Assembly: GCA_012861695.1 (NCBI GenBank)
Contig: JAAOOA010000086.1
Location: 21,405,658-21,469,657, forward strand
Direction of reading: 5' to 3'
DNA length: 64,000 nt
From: Trematomus loennbergii
Lineage: Eukaryota; Chordata; Actinopteri; Perciformes; Nototheniidae
Under the pieces are notes generated by a model. The model did no database searches, was not told where the DNA came from, and was given only the letters and a program-made list of their open reading frames with translations. This document shows positions 1-11,169 of the stretch, one piece after another. Both the position numbers and the translations under genes were made by a program. How positions within the stretch are numbered: position 1 is the first letter of the stretch; each line of letters starts with the position of its first letter.

Positions 1-67
1 ATTTGTAGGTAATTGTAGTACTTTCATTCAGATACATACTTGTTTTAATTCCCACTTCATTTACTTG

Positions 68-1020
68 TCACTCTTTTTTCCTTTCTACAATACTCATATC
101 TATTTTAGCTTCTGGGAAAAGCCATGGGGGAACACTACTAAATGGGGTTGCTTTGGCAAACGTGATATTCTCCACTCCATATGCCCTCGTTCTCTCCTTA
201 CTTGTCCAGCCAAACCCACGTCCCTGGAATTTGCATATTCCCAGCAATCCTGTAATATTCTGTTTGAAATATTTCTTCTCCACTTCCTTGTAGTCTGACC
301 CGTATGACAGAGGAAGTTTCTCTCTTCTGATCTCCAGAGGTGTCTCTCCTGCTTCTATCAGAACTGCATTGATAGGGGATGACTTTATCGCTCCAATACA
401 CAACCGCAATGCTTTATATTGTATTCTATCGATTTTTAAAAGCGATGTTTTGCTGCTGCTCCATACACTATACAACCATAATGTATTGTGGAACCTCATA
501 ATTGATCTGTAAATGTCTATTAATGCTTGTTTGTCTGCGCCCCAGTTGCATCCAGCTACAGCTCGCAATAAATTTAATACTTTTTTGCATTTTGTTTCCA
601 CCTGATTAATATGCATTTTCCATGTATATTTGCTATCAAACCACAGTCCTAGGTATTTGAACTCATTCACCTTTGTCATTGGACGATCATATAGTGTTAG
701 CTGTTGGCCATCAATCTTGCGTTTGTTTGTGAATACCATGTAGCATGACTTGCTTTCTGACATTTTGAATCCCCAGTTATATGACCACCTCTCCACTTTT
801 TTAATCGCTCTAGCTATACGTATGGGCATTTCTTCCCCTCATCCAAATAGCCCCATCATCTGCGTATAGAGCCGATTGAATGCATGTGTCTAAACTGTAA
901 ATATATCATTAATCATGATGTTAAATAATATTGGACTGACGGCACTCCCCCAATCACAATCCATCCTGTCTTCCGTAATAACCTGTCTTCGGTATATTAA
1001 GAGTGTATTTATTTTACTGC
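68..1020 (-). pseudogene. Degraded LINE reverse transcriptase (I/Nimb-like), C-terminal part
   Basis: A minus-strand open frame at 829-68 (253 codons) reads like the region after the catalytic core of a non-LTR reverse transcriptase, with a thumb-like stretch containing FKYLGLWFDSKYTW. Upstream on the same strand, in other frames, are two RT core motifs: GSAVSPILFNIMINDIF (about 910-960) and LYADDGAIW (about 843-870). The YADD box carries the two catalytic aspartates. A stop follows the first motif and a frameshift separates YADD from the long frame, so the copy is dead. The YADDGAIW wording suggests the I/Nimb group, from memory of fish elements; the clade is not proven. No 5' half, endonuclease domain or target-site duplication was seen, so this is a 5'-truncated or fragmented insertion. 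Confidence 0.8.
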
Positions 1021-1226
1021 AGGGTCAACGTTAGCCACAACACCTTCTCTGCCGGATATGAGCCCCTCTTTAGTTTTTCACCTGCTGAGTCTAGAGTAAA
1101 ATGCTTTTGTGAGCACAACTAGAGGGGAACAGTCAACACCAGTGTGATTTTGGTGATGGTGTGTGGGCGGAACCTCTGAAGTGTGTCGCTGTGCTTAGAT
1201 AATTATATTTGTGGGGACTTCCCCCT

Positions 1227-2095
1227 TCATATTGTGTCCCTCACGTTTCCTCTTCCTTTTATTTTTTGTGACCAACTTTTTATTGGTTTTGTTTTTTTGT
1301 TGCCCTCACAGAGGGACTTATATACACAGATACAAATTATATAGACAATAATACAAAAAGAAAGACAAAAAAAAATATAGGGAATCCCTTTCCCATGCCA
1401 CCCCGTCCCTCCCCTTCCCACCCATCTTGCCATTTTACAGAAAATCCTACCTGATGTTTGTTAGCAATAATTTATATTATAGCATAACAATTTATCCACA
1501 TCATATACATTCATACCTTTTTTCCACATAACATTTCATCTGTTTAAGCTGAATTGAGATTGACTCCTAATAATCTACAAATGCACCAAGGTGTGCATAT
1601 ATGTACAATCTTAATTTACAAGAATGATATTACCAGATCAGCAGCTCTTTGAATAGCCTCTAATGTTTCCCCCTTAGCCTTATTAGCAGAAGTGATTGAC
1701 AGCTCTGAGATTAGTAGGTCATGGAACGATGATATCCATTGCTTAATAAATAAAGTATGTGGGGGTTTCCATCGTATTACAATTATTTTTTTGGATGCTG
1801 TTAGACCAGCGAAAAGCACCTTTAGTAGGTCAAGAGAAGAATCATCATTCAACAATACAATATTTGGGAGACAGAGTATGTGAACTCCAATAATCTCAGA
1901 TACAATGTCAATAACTTGTTTCCAGAACGTTCTTACTGCAGTACATTCATAAACCATGTGTACATATGTGCCAATAGTCTTTTGGTTACAGAGAAGGCAT
2001 ATGGGGCTTGAATCATCCTTAATTGACAGCATTTTCTGGTTCCTCTTCCCTTTTTGTAAATGTTCCATGTGAGAGGAGTCATTGTGAGGGATACC
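1227..2095 (-). pseudogene. 3' end of an L1/Tx1-like LINE (ORF2 C-terminus and tail)
   Basis: The minus-strand frame 2068-1616 (150 codons) contains the spacing CLLCNQKTIGTYVHMVYEC followed by a conserved FW. This is the CCHC-like C-terminal domain of L1-clade ORF2 proteins. The frame ends at a stop at 1616, and about 360 bases of AT-rich 3' tail follow down to about 1250. Only the last part of ORF2 is present, as is usual for 5'-truncated LINE copies. It is a different lineage from the reverse transcriptase fragment at 68-1020, and the order of the two insertions is not resolvable from the sequence. Confidence 0.72.
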
Positions 2096-3317
2096 TAATA
2101 TAATACTGATTTTTTATATCTGTTGGCAGGTACATTTAATCTTCCCTTTTTAAATGCTCCACGTGAGAGGACAAACCTGTTCACAGACAGACGTGCAAAT
2201 ACTCAAAACCACTTATGTGATAGTTCCTTGTACAGCATGTGAATAGTATGTACCATGAAGCACAATTTGTTATGATGACACGCACAGCCTCACAAACTGA
2301 AAACAATACCAGCGTCGTTGGTTTTCAGGGAGTGTTTGTTAATTAATGAGGGCAGGTGCAGTCATTCCAGTTGTCATTGCTTAGAATGAAGGTACAAAGA
2401 ACAGAAAACAGAAAGGTTTTCAAACTGAGTTCACACAGACAAAAGCTGTTTTATAATTGCATTGTGGACAGGTCTCCCTTGAAAAAGAGATTGATGATCT
2501 CAATGGGACCACCTGGTTAAATAAAGGTTTGAAAAATTGTGCAATTATCATCCCCACCTTAATAAATGCTAGCTCAAGGCAAGGCAAGGCAAGGCAAGTT
2601 TATTATATAGCACCTTTCAACACAAGGCAATTAAAAGTGCTTTACAAAAATGAAAGACAGAAAATGGTATTTAAAAGCAGTCATTAAAAAGCAAAGATAA
2701 TACAATAAACATTAAAAGAAAAAATACATGAATAAAAGTTACAGTGCAGTGTAAGATATGAATAGTTCAATAGAAACCTCAGAAGATCTTCCAGACTCAT
2801 GAACAGCACATTCAGGACAAACAACTCCTGTTATTGTTTAAAGAATGGTAACGTTATAGCTTATTGTGATCAAGTTTAAATGCCAGCATACAAGAACATA
2901 CATAAAGAAGACGTCTACGGCAAGTGCCCTGACAACACCAAATCAATAATTATTTACATGATTGTCCTTTGTGTAACTCTCTATTTTTCTAATATTAGAC
3001 TTCCTACTGCATAGTCCTTTAATGAGCAAATTCCCATTCAAATCAGAGTGTGATGAGAAAGTGAGGTTTAGCTATAACTAAATGAAACTTGACTTAACTT
3101 TGACTATAGAATTGATGATTTGGATTGAAATGTCCAATTCTTATTTTCAATGTGATAGTGATAAGTGTGCTTATAACTTTTAGTCAAAACGTTGTGATAA
3201 CAATAAGATCATGTTCATATTAAAGGTAGGGTAGGTAAGTTAAGTTAAATTAATAGAATATCCCCTCCCATCTTCAGATCAATCTGACTATTATAACATT
3301 AGCGTTAAGAAGCTTAC
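2096..3317. other. Gene-free interval with one repeat
   Basis: AT-rich sequence with no exon-like open frame and no convincing splice-site pairs. The only recognisable item is the dispersed repeat at 2570-2790. The rest shows no structure that I can support. Confidence 0.6.
2570..2790 (+). repeat. Dispersed teleost repeat (retrotransposon-tail-like)
   Basis: It begins with several GGCAA units, followed by a 'tttattatatagcac' stretch and 'caattaaaagtgctttacaa', then an A-rich run. This composition is typical of a very common fish interspersed repeat that resembles the 3' end of a non-LTR retrotransposon. The family name is not certain. Confidence 0.5.
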
Positions 3318-4185
3318 TTAAAGGGGACCTATCATGCAAAATGCATTTTTGTACGTCTTTTTATACATGAATATGGGTCCCCGGTGTTCCAGGGAACTCA
3401 CCAAGTGTCAGAAAACAAACCCTCTCTATTTTCCTCCATACCCAAATCTCTAAAAAAGGGGCTGCAATGGATCTGATAAAAACTCATTTGAACACTGTCC
3501 TGACGTCAGGACGGTGGCGCTACGGCTATTGGGCCAACTCTCCACCTATCAGGGGAATGTGGGGTTGGGCCACGGCCGGCCATTGCCGCTCGAAAGCGCT
3601 GGAGACGCTGTAGTACATATGCCAGGCCTGTAAGTGGCGCTGTAGTCTGCCACAAAAGCAGCGAAGAAGACTTCCCGCCCATAGTTACCATGGTTACCCT
3701 TCTGTTTATTCTCCGCTGTGGCTTTTTTTCTCCCTCCCCGAGGCAAGCGTTTGCTCCCGCTGCTTTAATTCAATGCAATCCCTCCCCGTCGAGGCAAGCA
3801 CTGTAATTATCTCCGGTTAGTCCACCAGCAGATGACAAACACCCACCTCTCCGCCTCTTCCAAGGAACGAGGGGACCGTGCGGCAGAGTTTCAGTTTCAG
3901 TTACTTTCGCCGGTCAAGATGTCCGTTAAAGTTTACATTTCCGGACAAAATTAGAAAAGTGCCGGTCAAAGGTCTTCTTTGTTATTTATTGAGTTTTAAA
4001 ACAAATGAATAACGACTCTATATAATAAAACACGGAGGACGGAGATCTCTTTTTTCTCCCCCTCTTCTGACAGCCCAGCAGCTGATCAGAGCACGTCTCA
4101 CCTCTCCTGCAGGGGGGCGTGGTCAGCAGAATCAGACCCGTAGACAGCAAACAGCACATAGAGCGAAATGAGGCATGGCTAAAAT

Positions 4186-5966
4186 CATGGGCGTAGGAAG
4201 CATCCTGAATGTGGGGGGACATTTTTAACGGGGGGTGTGGGGGCGAAAAAAAAATAGATTTCCTGTATTCTGGTGCATTTTAACAGGTGGTTTGATACTT
4301 TTATGTGGCTATACTAGCATGAGGAAATGATGGGTACATTTTGTAATTTCATCCAGTAGTAAAGAAAGGAAACATATTTGATTATTAATTCAGAGCTGTC
4401 TTTGAATTAATAAAAAGCAGTTTAAATGCCCATTTTTTGTACATTTATATACAACAATAAATATTTGTGAGTGCATTGAGAGATATTGTTGTGGAGAGTC
4501 ATTTATATATAAATCGCAAAATACATTTGTGAATCCTTCTGTGAGCATTTATTAATATTGAGACTGATCTGACTCCATACGGATGTTAAGTTCACCTAGG
4601 AATGGTATCATTGACTTAAATGTTCAAATAAATGTTGCTCTTCTGTCTATATTGGTCATATGATGCCCCTTGACTGAAATGTTTCCTGTTCAAATATCCC
4701 CACTGATTTCCTTAAAATCCTGGGATGAGAGTCCACATCACAATTTACTCTCAACTGTCATTTCCCTTTCATCACTCACCTCAGCAATGGACCTCTCTCC
4801 ACTGTCCCTGTATTCTGCCTCTGACTCACTCTCAAGTGCCTAGATGTCAAGAGAGGTGGTGAAGTGATCATTATTTATTGAGCAGTATACTCTTTCACAT
4901 TGAATCATCAAGTCATACTGAATGTAAATACAACTGACTCTAAAGTAAGTCCCAGTCTGTGACATTGGACATTTTGAAGACTCAAAGTCCCAAGCAATAG
5001 GTAGAATATTAGCTAGTCTATGTAATGTGCACAGAAAATAAATAGTTAACTGAATACTGGGATGGAAATAGCCTATAAGCACAAGTAAAACATAAACACG
5101 CACAAAAAGCTTCTGAATGATAAGTATAATTAAAACATAATGCACATTACCATTTTGAGAGAGAGTACCTAAGTTAAAGAACTCAGAAATAATCTCTTAT
5201 CGAACTGAGGCTCCAGTAAAACACACTGACTGCGTCTCTACATGGACATCAGTAAGCCGTTTATGAGTATTATCCTGGTTATGATCATATTGGGGAAGTG
5301 TTTACATGAGCACAGAGAGATCGGGTTATTCATGTTCCCTGTTTACATGATAATACTAGTAACCTGGCATTTCGATGCCTTTCTCATCTAAACTATTCAG
5401 TATTTGTATCTCTCTATCATGACATAAAAACGAAACTCCTCTCCAGAAGTGAGACGCCGCCATCACTGTTAACTGATTAACTGCTACCAGCTGATGACTT
5501 ACTTTCCTCTTCTTTGAAAAAAATGTTCTTATGTCCATGTTGTCTGGGGGAGAAAACATATCAAACCAAGAGATCGTCAGCTTTGATTTTCGCTGTATTA
5601 ACCATTTCCTGAACATTTGGTGTGTGTGCCTTACCTCCGCTACCGGCATCGCTTCATACAACAATCTGAGCTGTCCAACTATGACAACACTCCTTGAACA
5701 TGCGCGCTATGTGAGAATCTGCCTTGGTACAAAGTAGCAGTGAAAACATGGTACGGAGATTCATTGATTTGGGCATTCTCTCAATAAGCAAGTGGAATGG
5801 ATTTAATTTGATAGTGAAGCACTGACACAGCGCTCTACAAAGTGCGGCGAGTGGATAGACCGATTCACGGACTTTCCGCATAGTAAAAGTGGGGGGGTCT
5901 AAACTAATCATTTGAAAAAGTGGGGGGGACTTGTCCCACCCACATATAATGGCTGTGACGCCCATG
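4186..5966. mobile_element. Nested hAT-like DNA transposon with 8-bp target-site duplication
   Basis: The element begins CATGGGCGT and ends ACGCCCATG. It is flanked by identical 8-bp direct repeats GCTAAAAT at 4178-4185 and 5967-5974. An 8-bp duplication is the hAT hallmark. Removing the element plus one duplication restores the sequence seen in the uninterrupted family member at about 45890-45910, which proves the insertion boundaries. G-rich stretches lie next to both ends. A remnant of a transposase N-terminus is present on the minus strand. Confidence 0.85.
5356..5538 (-). pseudogene. hAT transposase N-terminal remnant
   Basis: The minus-strand frame starting at 5538 reads MDIRTFFSKKRK, the usual beginning of hAT transposases of the TTF-finger/ZMYM1-like type in fish, and stops after about 60 codons. 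No zinc-finger, catalytic or dimerisation domain follows. It lies inside the nested element and points inward from that element's right end. It is a short, non-functional fragment. Confidence 0.55.
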
Positions 5967-6079
5967 GCTAAAATGCATGATCTGTTTGGTATTTTGAAAA
6001 CAGAAACGTATAAATATACCTTATATAGGTATGGCCCTACAATATATCATTTAAATATAGCATGATAGGTCCACTTTAA

Positions 6080-7186
6080 GTTTAGTTCCTCACATTGTGA
6101 GCGATTTCCTTTTGTTACCTTTTGTGCAAATAAGTAGGCCTATATCAATTATACTTTACCTCTGGCTCCCGGGTCGTGCATTTGAGTCCTTATCTTTGTG
6201 TATCCAAGTTCGTAACAGATACCTTGCCAAATGTGTTATTAGGTTTGGGAGGATTACTATGGGGTTAGATTTGTCTCAATAATATTTGTGTTAACATAAA
6301 AATAAGTTGTAAATGTGTGATTTGTAAAAAGTAAAACATCTTCCACAAATGCATTCAAAAGACTTGCAAACTCACAAAAAAATGTGCAAATGTAAAAACG
6401 GATCTGCAAATACGCAAAATATTTTACAAATACAATAAGATCTGTGAATAAAGAGAAAAGGGTGTTGTCTGGGTCTTTCTTTAAAGGAAAGGCGAAGGTT
6501 TTCCTGCTGGTTGCTGGTGTGTATAGTGCGTATGGACCAACACATACCGAGTACTTCTCGTAAAAATCCAAACGATTCGACTTATGTGTGTTTTATTTAT
6601 TGAACATCTGTCTGTCTGTGTTACTCAAACATTTTGGGATACTTTCCAATATCTGTGAAATTGTTCTTCAATACATTCAATACAAAATATGAGGGATCAA
6701 CTTTTGTTTTTATGAAACAATAACTTCAAAGTTACATTTAAAACACACATTTTAGAATATTAACATTGAAATTATGCAAAAAATATTTTCATTAAAATAA
6801 TTGAGGAAATTTCAATTGTCCTTATTTCATAAAAAAGGGTTGTTTGTTATTTTTTAAAAATAAAATATTTAGTCTTCATCTCACAACTCAGATTTGATGT
6901 AATTATTTTCAAAATAATTGTTTCTTCCACATTTGAATTTAACAACGTATCTGTACACAGATTTACCGTACTCCAAGATGTTTCTCCCCAGTCACAATGG
7001 AATATTTTCCAGTCTGTAAAGTAAGCACCACTACTTGATGGGAAAAAAGAGGGCATTTATTAATTAGTTAAATGTTGTCAAATTAACCTTACTCTTAAAA
7101 TTGTAAAATTGCACATTTGTATTGCAACATTTAAATGCAATATTAGATAAGCTATGTTTTCTACACATTAGCTCAGTAGCCAATAT
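6080..7186. other. Gene-free AT-rich interval
   Basis: Between the TTAA element and the next hAT. The stretch at 6290-6450 is built of loosely repeated 'caaatg/gcaaata' words and looks like a degenerate old repeat. No exon or RNA gene was recognised. Confidence 0.5.
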
Positions 7187-7194
7187 GTTGTAAT

Positions 7195-7671
7195 TAGGCC
7201 TGTCAAGTTAACGCGTTAACGCAAACAAAAATTAACGCCACTAATTATTTTAACGCGATTAACGCATGTGTATTTTTGTCCTCGGCCGCTGTAGTTTCAG
7301 AGCGCATCGAGTTTAAAATACCATCTACAAGCTGATGCTGACAGCCCCGCTCCTGCTGCCCGCTTGTGGCAGACCACACTTCCACGCTCACCGGCAGGTC
7401 CGGACTGGCCATCGGGAGGACCGGGAGGGTGTGTGTATGTGTGGCGCGAGCGAAGCACACCTTACGTGTTGTTGTTAGCATCTGGTGCTAGCTAGCTGAG
7501 CTAACGGATATAAGGAGCTGTTTCAATGAAAACAGAGGAGCGACATTTTGCCGACAACTGCGCCGAGCACTTGACTTTATGCAGGTAGCCAGACAGCACA
7601 CTCAGCACGGATAGTGCGCGCAACACAGCTCATACACACAGGCATATATGCCTTGAGCTGCACATAGCTCC

Positions 7672-7756
<85 letters not shown>

Positions 7757-8069
7757 ACACACACACACACACACAGTATTGTATGAGAGAGGTTCTAGGT
7801 TGAATTGAGGCGAATATTTGTAATGTTCAGGTCGTTGTGTTTAATATTCATGAGAATATTTGTCATTGTTCAAATGATAATAAACAAACATATAAAGCAT
7901 AGTTGTCCACTCATATGTTGATAAGAGTATTAAAAACTTGAAAGATATCCCTCTAAGGTACATTTAGAACAGATAAAAAATGTGCGATTAATTTGCGATT
8001 AATCGCGATTAACTATGGACAATCATGCGATTAATCGCGATTAAATATTTTAATCGACTGACAGCCCTA
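7195..8069. mobile_element. hAT-like non-autonomous element with 8-bp target-site duplication
   Basis: The left end TAGGCCTGTCAAGTTAACGC and the right end ...ACTGACAGCCCTA are inverted. The flanks are the direct repeats GTTGTAAT at 7187-7194 and 8070-8077. Just inside the right end is a cluster of GCGATTAATCGCGATTAA words; the left end has the related GTTAACGCGTTAACGC. This subterminal structure is typical of a widespread vertebrate hAT family. The interior holds a long (CA)n tract and no transposase. Confidence 0.85.
7672..7775. repeat. (CA)n microsatellite
   Basis: About 100 bases of CA with two CC interruptions, inside the hAT-like element. Confidence 0.95.
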
Positions 8070-8295
8070 GTTGTAATGCTATTTAACCTTTATAATAAGT
8101 ACAAGTTTAAATATTGCTATTATTATATTATTTGGGTTTTTGTATTGATTAGATGCTCTTAGTTGATACAGTGTATTTCATAGTGTTTTCAAAAATATCA
8201 AAATTCTGTCATATTGTTATAATGAGTAGAGGTTTCTATTTACATTTTTTATTTTATTACTGTTAACAATGCATTTTTGCTTTTCCTTGTAACAG

Positions 8296-10926
8296 AAACC
8301 TAGGGTGGAGGACAGTCCAGAGAGCAAGTAAGAACTTTTACTTTCTGTAGGTGGGGGGGGGGGGTTAAAACAACAATGGCAGACAACACTTATTTTGGTA
8401 CGCACTCTTTCCTGTTCTCTTGTTTCAGTCAATCTTGTAACTATGTTGAATATTAACTACGTCACATGTAAAGCAACTTCAACATGCTTCCAACTTCACG
8501 ATTAAAAGCAAAATGTGTCTATAAAAGAGAATGCCAGAACCTATTTACAACCTTAATTTAAAATGACTTCTACACCTTTTCATTAAGAGACCCTCAAGTG
8601 TCTTTGAGAGTTGGAGTGAAGAATGTGGTTCAAAGAAGATTTGCAATTTTGCTATGCACATATAAGACCTGAACCACAAAATAACTGCGTCATGAACACC
8701 TTCAGAGGAGAGACAAGATGCACTGGATTGAACACTGACGAGAGACAAGAAGAAGCAGGATAAAGATGGGAACTGTGGATAACAGGAAGAGCAACAGGAT
8801 AAACATTGGCTGAGTCATTTGGAGGATAAATAGCTGTGTTATAAATACAAAAATTGAAAATGTAACTTCATTACTGGATTTCTTTTTTACATATTTTTTA
8901 ATTAAGTTAGAACAACTTGCTTGTTTACTTTTTATAATGATGTCATTACATTACATTAGTTGTACATTGTCAATAGTATGGCATGGTCAATCTGATTTAT
9001 TTTTAGGAATCACAGCATCTCATAATTTCTGCTTGTGTGGTTTTGGTAGCAGCCACATTCAGACATATCATGGATTATAAAAGTAGTAAAACTAGAAGGA
9101 CTGCAGGTAGTTGATTCACACCATGATGACTAAGTGGCTTGTCATCAATGTTTGTCATTTTCTAATGTTGATAACAGAGAAATCAAGAGGCCAAAATGAG
9201 TTTCCCCTTTAGGGTGGATGGCTCATCCTTATAGATCACGTATATAGAATTATATTATATAGTATATCACGTATATAGAATTATAGAATCTGCGGTTCCT
9301 TCGTATTGAACTGAAACAAGAATATTGTGACAGCGTCTAAAAGAGTTTTGAGTAAAGAATGTCATTCAAAGAAAGTCCATTTCCAGGTGTTGCCAATCAC
9401 CTGGACCACTAAACCTCCCCTGTGTCATGAAGACCTGGAAAGATGGAAGACTACACTCCCACGCAAGAGCAGGTAACAAATGGACTGATTCTGTATAGAT
9501 TTTCTATTCTTTGCGACCACTCAAATTGCGTTTTGTCAGCACTCGCCCATTCAAACACAGTCGTCATTACTCTTGACACCAGGAGCAATTTGGGGTTCAG
9601 TATCTTGCCTGAGGAAAAAATTCAACATGTTGACCAGAGAACAAACAACCAAACCTTCGATTGATAAAATACCACTGAGCCACAGACACAAAGAGAGATG
9701 GACAAGGTCTCAAGATGGCTGATGGTTCGTGTACATCGGTACTGAAAAACAGAATTCAGGACACACAGGCATTGAGCCTCATGGCTGTTGAACATGTACT
9801 GAAGCTGTAGCTGAATCAAGAGTCTCCTAGGATCACAATCATGTAAAGAAATGTGGGAGAAATGGACTGGAGCTCACTGATTAACTTGCAGCCATTCATT
9901 GGGAAACATTTTTTGTCTTTTCTTCCATTCAGGTCAGCAGGTCTGCTGTCCGCACAGAAAAAATGGAAAACAGGTAAGCTAAGGTAGAACTAAAGATAAA
10001 TGTGTGTAGTTGATTAGACACACTCTTTTTGCCTCACATATCATAAAAACCTTGATGTAACTTTTTAGAAATGTGTTTTGTTCGTCATGTGTTCAGATTT
10101 AGTGTCAATAGAGTGTAGAGACAAGACTGTTGAGTTAAAGAAACCAGCTGGTGCCAGATGGAAGAAAGGATCCCTGGAAGACACCATTTACAGTGGGGAG
10201 CCTGACGTAGTGGATGAGTGGGGAAATTCTATCTTCCTGAGAAAGTAAGCATGCAGGTTTCGGTGTAGTGGAGGAACCTCCTGCCCATGGGACCAGCTCG
10301 TTCTAATGACCTGTGAGGACGGAAAGCTGTTTGCCTACGATGGAGCGGAGCTACATTTGGTGGCTTCAAGCATGAAGAAGCTACGTGAAGAGGGAATAAG
10401 CTATCCAGGATCCAAGAGATACATACTACAAAGGGGAGGCCTTCAAAGACATGGTCAGAAGTTTTTGAAGAATTATAGTAAAATAGCTGGGAACAAACAG
10501 CTTTGTGTTTTCTGAACCTGCTAGTTGATCACCTGCGGGCAATGACAACTGTTTATTGATATTGTCTTTTGCGTGTAGATCGAGAAAGACTGGGCAAAAG
10601 TGTGGAATAGCCCTACAGGGAGGAGGCTGGATCAAGAACATCGTAAAGAGGTGCGGGAACACAAGGCCAAATGTATGGAATATCTCGAAGTCACAGCTGC
10701 AATACAAGGCAAGTATATTTTTCTCTGCTTCAGGGCAAAGATTACATTTGTGCATTCAGTGTCACTATCATGTTTCTTCTGTTTTGAGTGACCTCATTTG
10801 CTAATTTGTTTCTCTCTCTCTCTCTCTCACTTCCTCTTACTTTCTCAATTCCTGTCCCTCCCAGAATCCCTTGTCAAGCCCCCAGGTCAGTCGGTGACAT
10901 CACTTTGGCCAACAATGCTCACTTGA
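8296..10926 (+). CDS. Unrecognised multi-exon protein locus, interrupted (possibly a pseudogene)
   Basis: Five segments bounded by splice-like sites join in one frame: 8296-8327, 9933-9973, 10097-10453, 10579-10708 and 10865-10926 (TGA at 10924). Phases agree at every junction. The product contains CRDKTVELKKPAGARWKKG, TCEDGKLFAYDGAELHLV and a charged helix-like end EHRKEVREHKAKCMEYL. I do not recognise the family, and no signal peptide or membrane segment is visible. Two defects interrupt it: an in-frame TAA at 10246, inside a 12-base segment that looks like a collapsed intron, and a +1 shift at about 10423-10426, after which the frame leading to the next exon reads YKGEAFKDM. The fourth exon uses a GC donor (CAAG|GCAAGT). 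The first exon shown starts in phase 0 after an acceptor, so 5' exons are missing or unrecognised. It is either a decayed gene or a live gene with assembly errors. Confidence 0.55.
9585..9680 (+). repeat. Fragment of a teleost SINE-like repeat
   Basis: The words 'gagcaatttggggttcagt' and 'accactgagccacag' match the internal and terminal parts of the better-preserved copy at 16965-17155. Confidence 0.4.
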
Positions 10927-11169
10927 GTAAAGTCTAAAGATAGTCAATTACAGGTAATTGTACTGACAAGTCCTTTGTGTAATTTTCAATACTGGAGGCT
11001 TAATTAAAAGATGTCTGTAATATAGGCCTACATTACTGATATGTTGTAGCCCATCTTTTGTGAGATATGCCAATAATTAGTGTAGAAGTTGTGTTCTTGT
11101 TCTAACAGTTCCTATTCTGAAAAAGGAACTTATTTTGCACATTATGTAAAAACAGGGAACTCAACGTTT

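Larger units (their letters stand above)
3318..6079. mobile_element. TTAA-flanked non-autonomous DNA transposon (piggyBac-like MITE), copy A, split by a nested hAT
   Basis: The outer ends are inverted: AGGGGACCTATCATGC after TTAA at 3318-3321, and its near-complement before TTAA at 6076-6079. The TTAA duplication is characteristic of piggyBac-type insertion. A second copy of the same family lies at 45501-45999, and the two share long stretches, including the sequence around the 'cctgacgtcaggacggtggc' palindrome and the last roughly 110 bases. Copy A is interrupted at 4186-5966 by another transposon. It also holds about 450 bases (roughly 3650-4150) that are absent from the second copy. No transposase of its own is visible. 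Confidence 0.75.

Noticed and set aside
3475..3640. Palindrome CCTGACGTCAGG and GC-rich context as a possible CRE-containing promoter
   Set aside because: The same palindrome is present in the second copy of the MITE at 45690, so it is a feature of the transposon.
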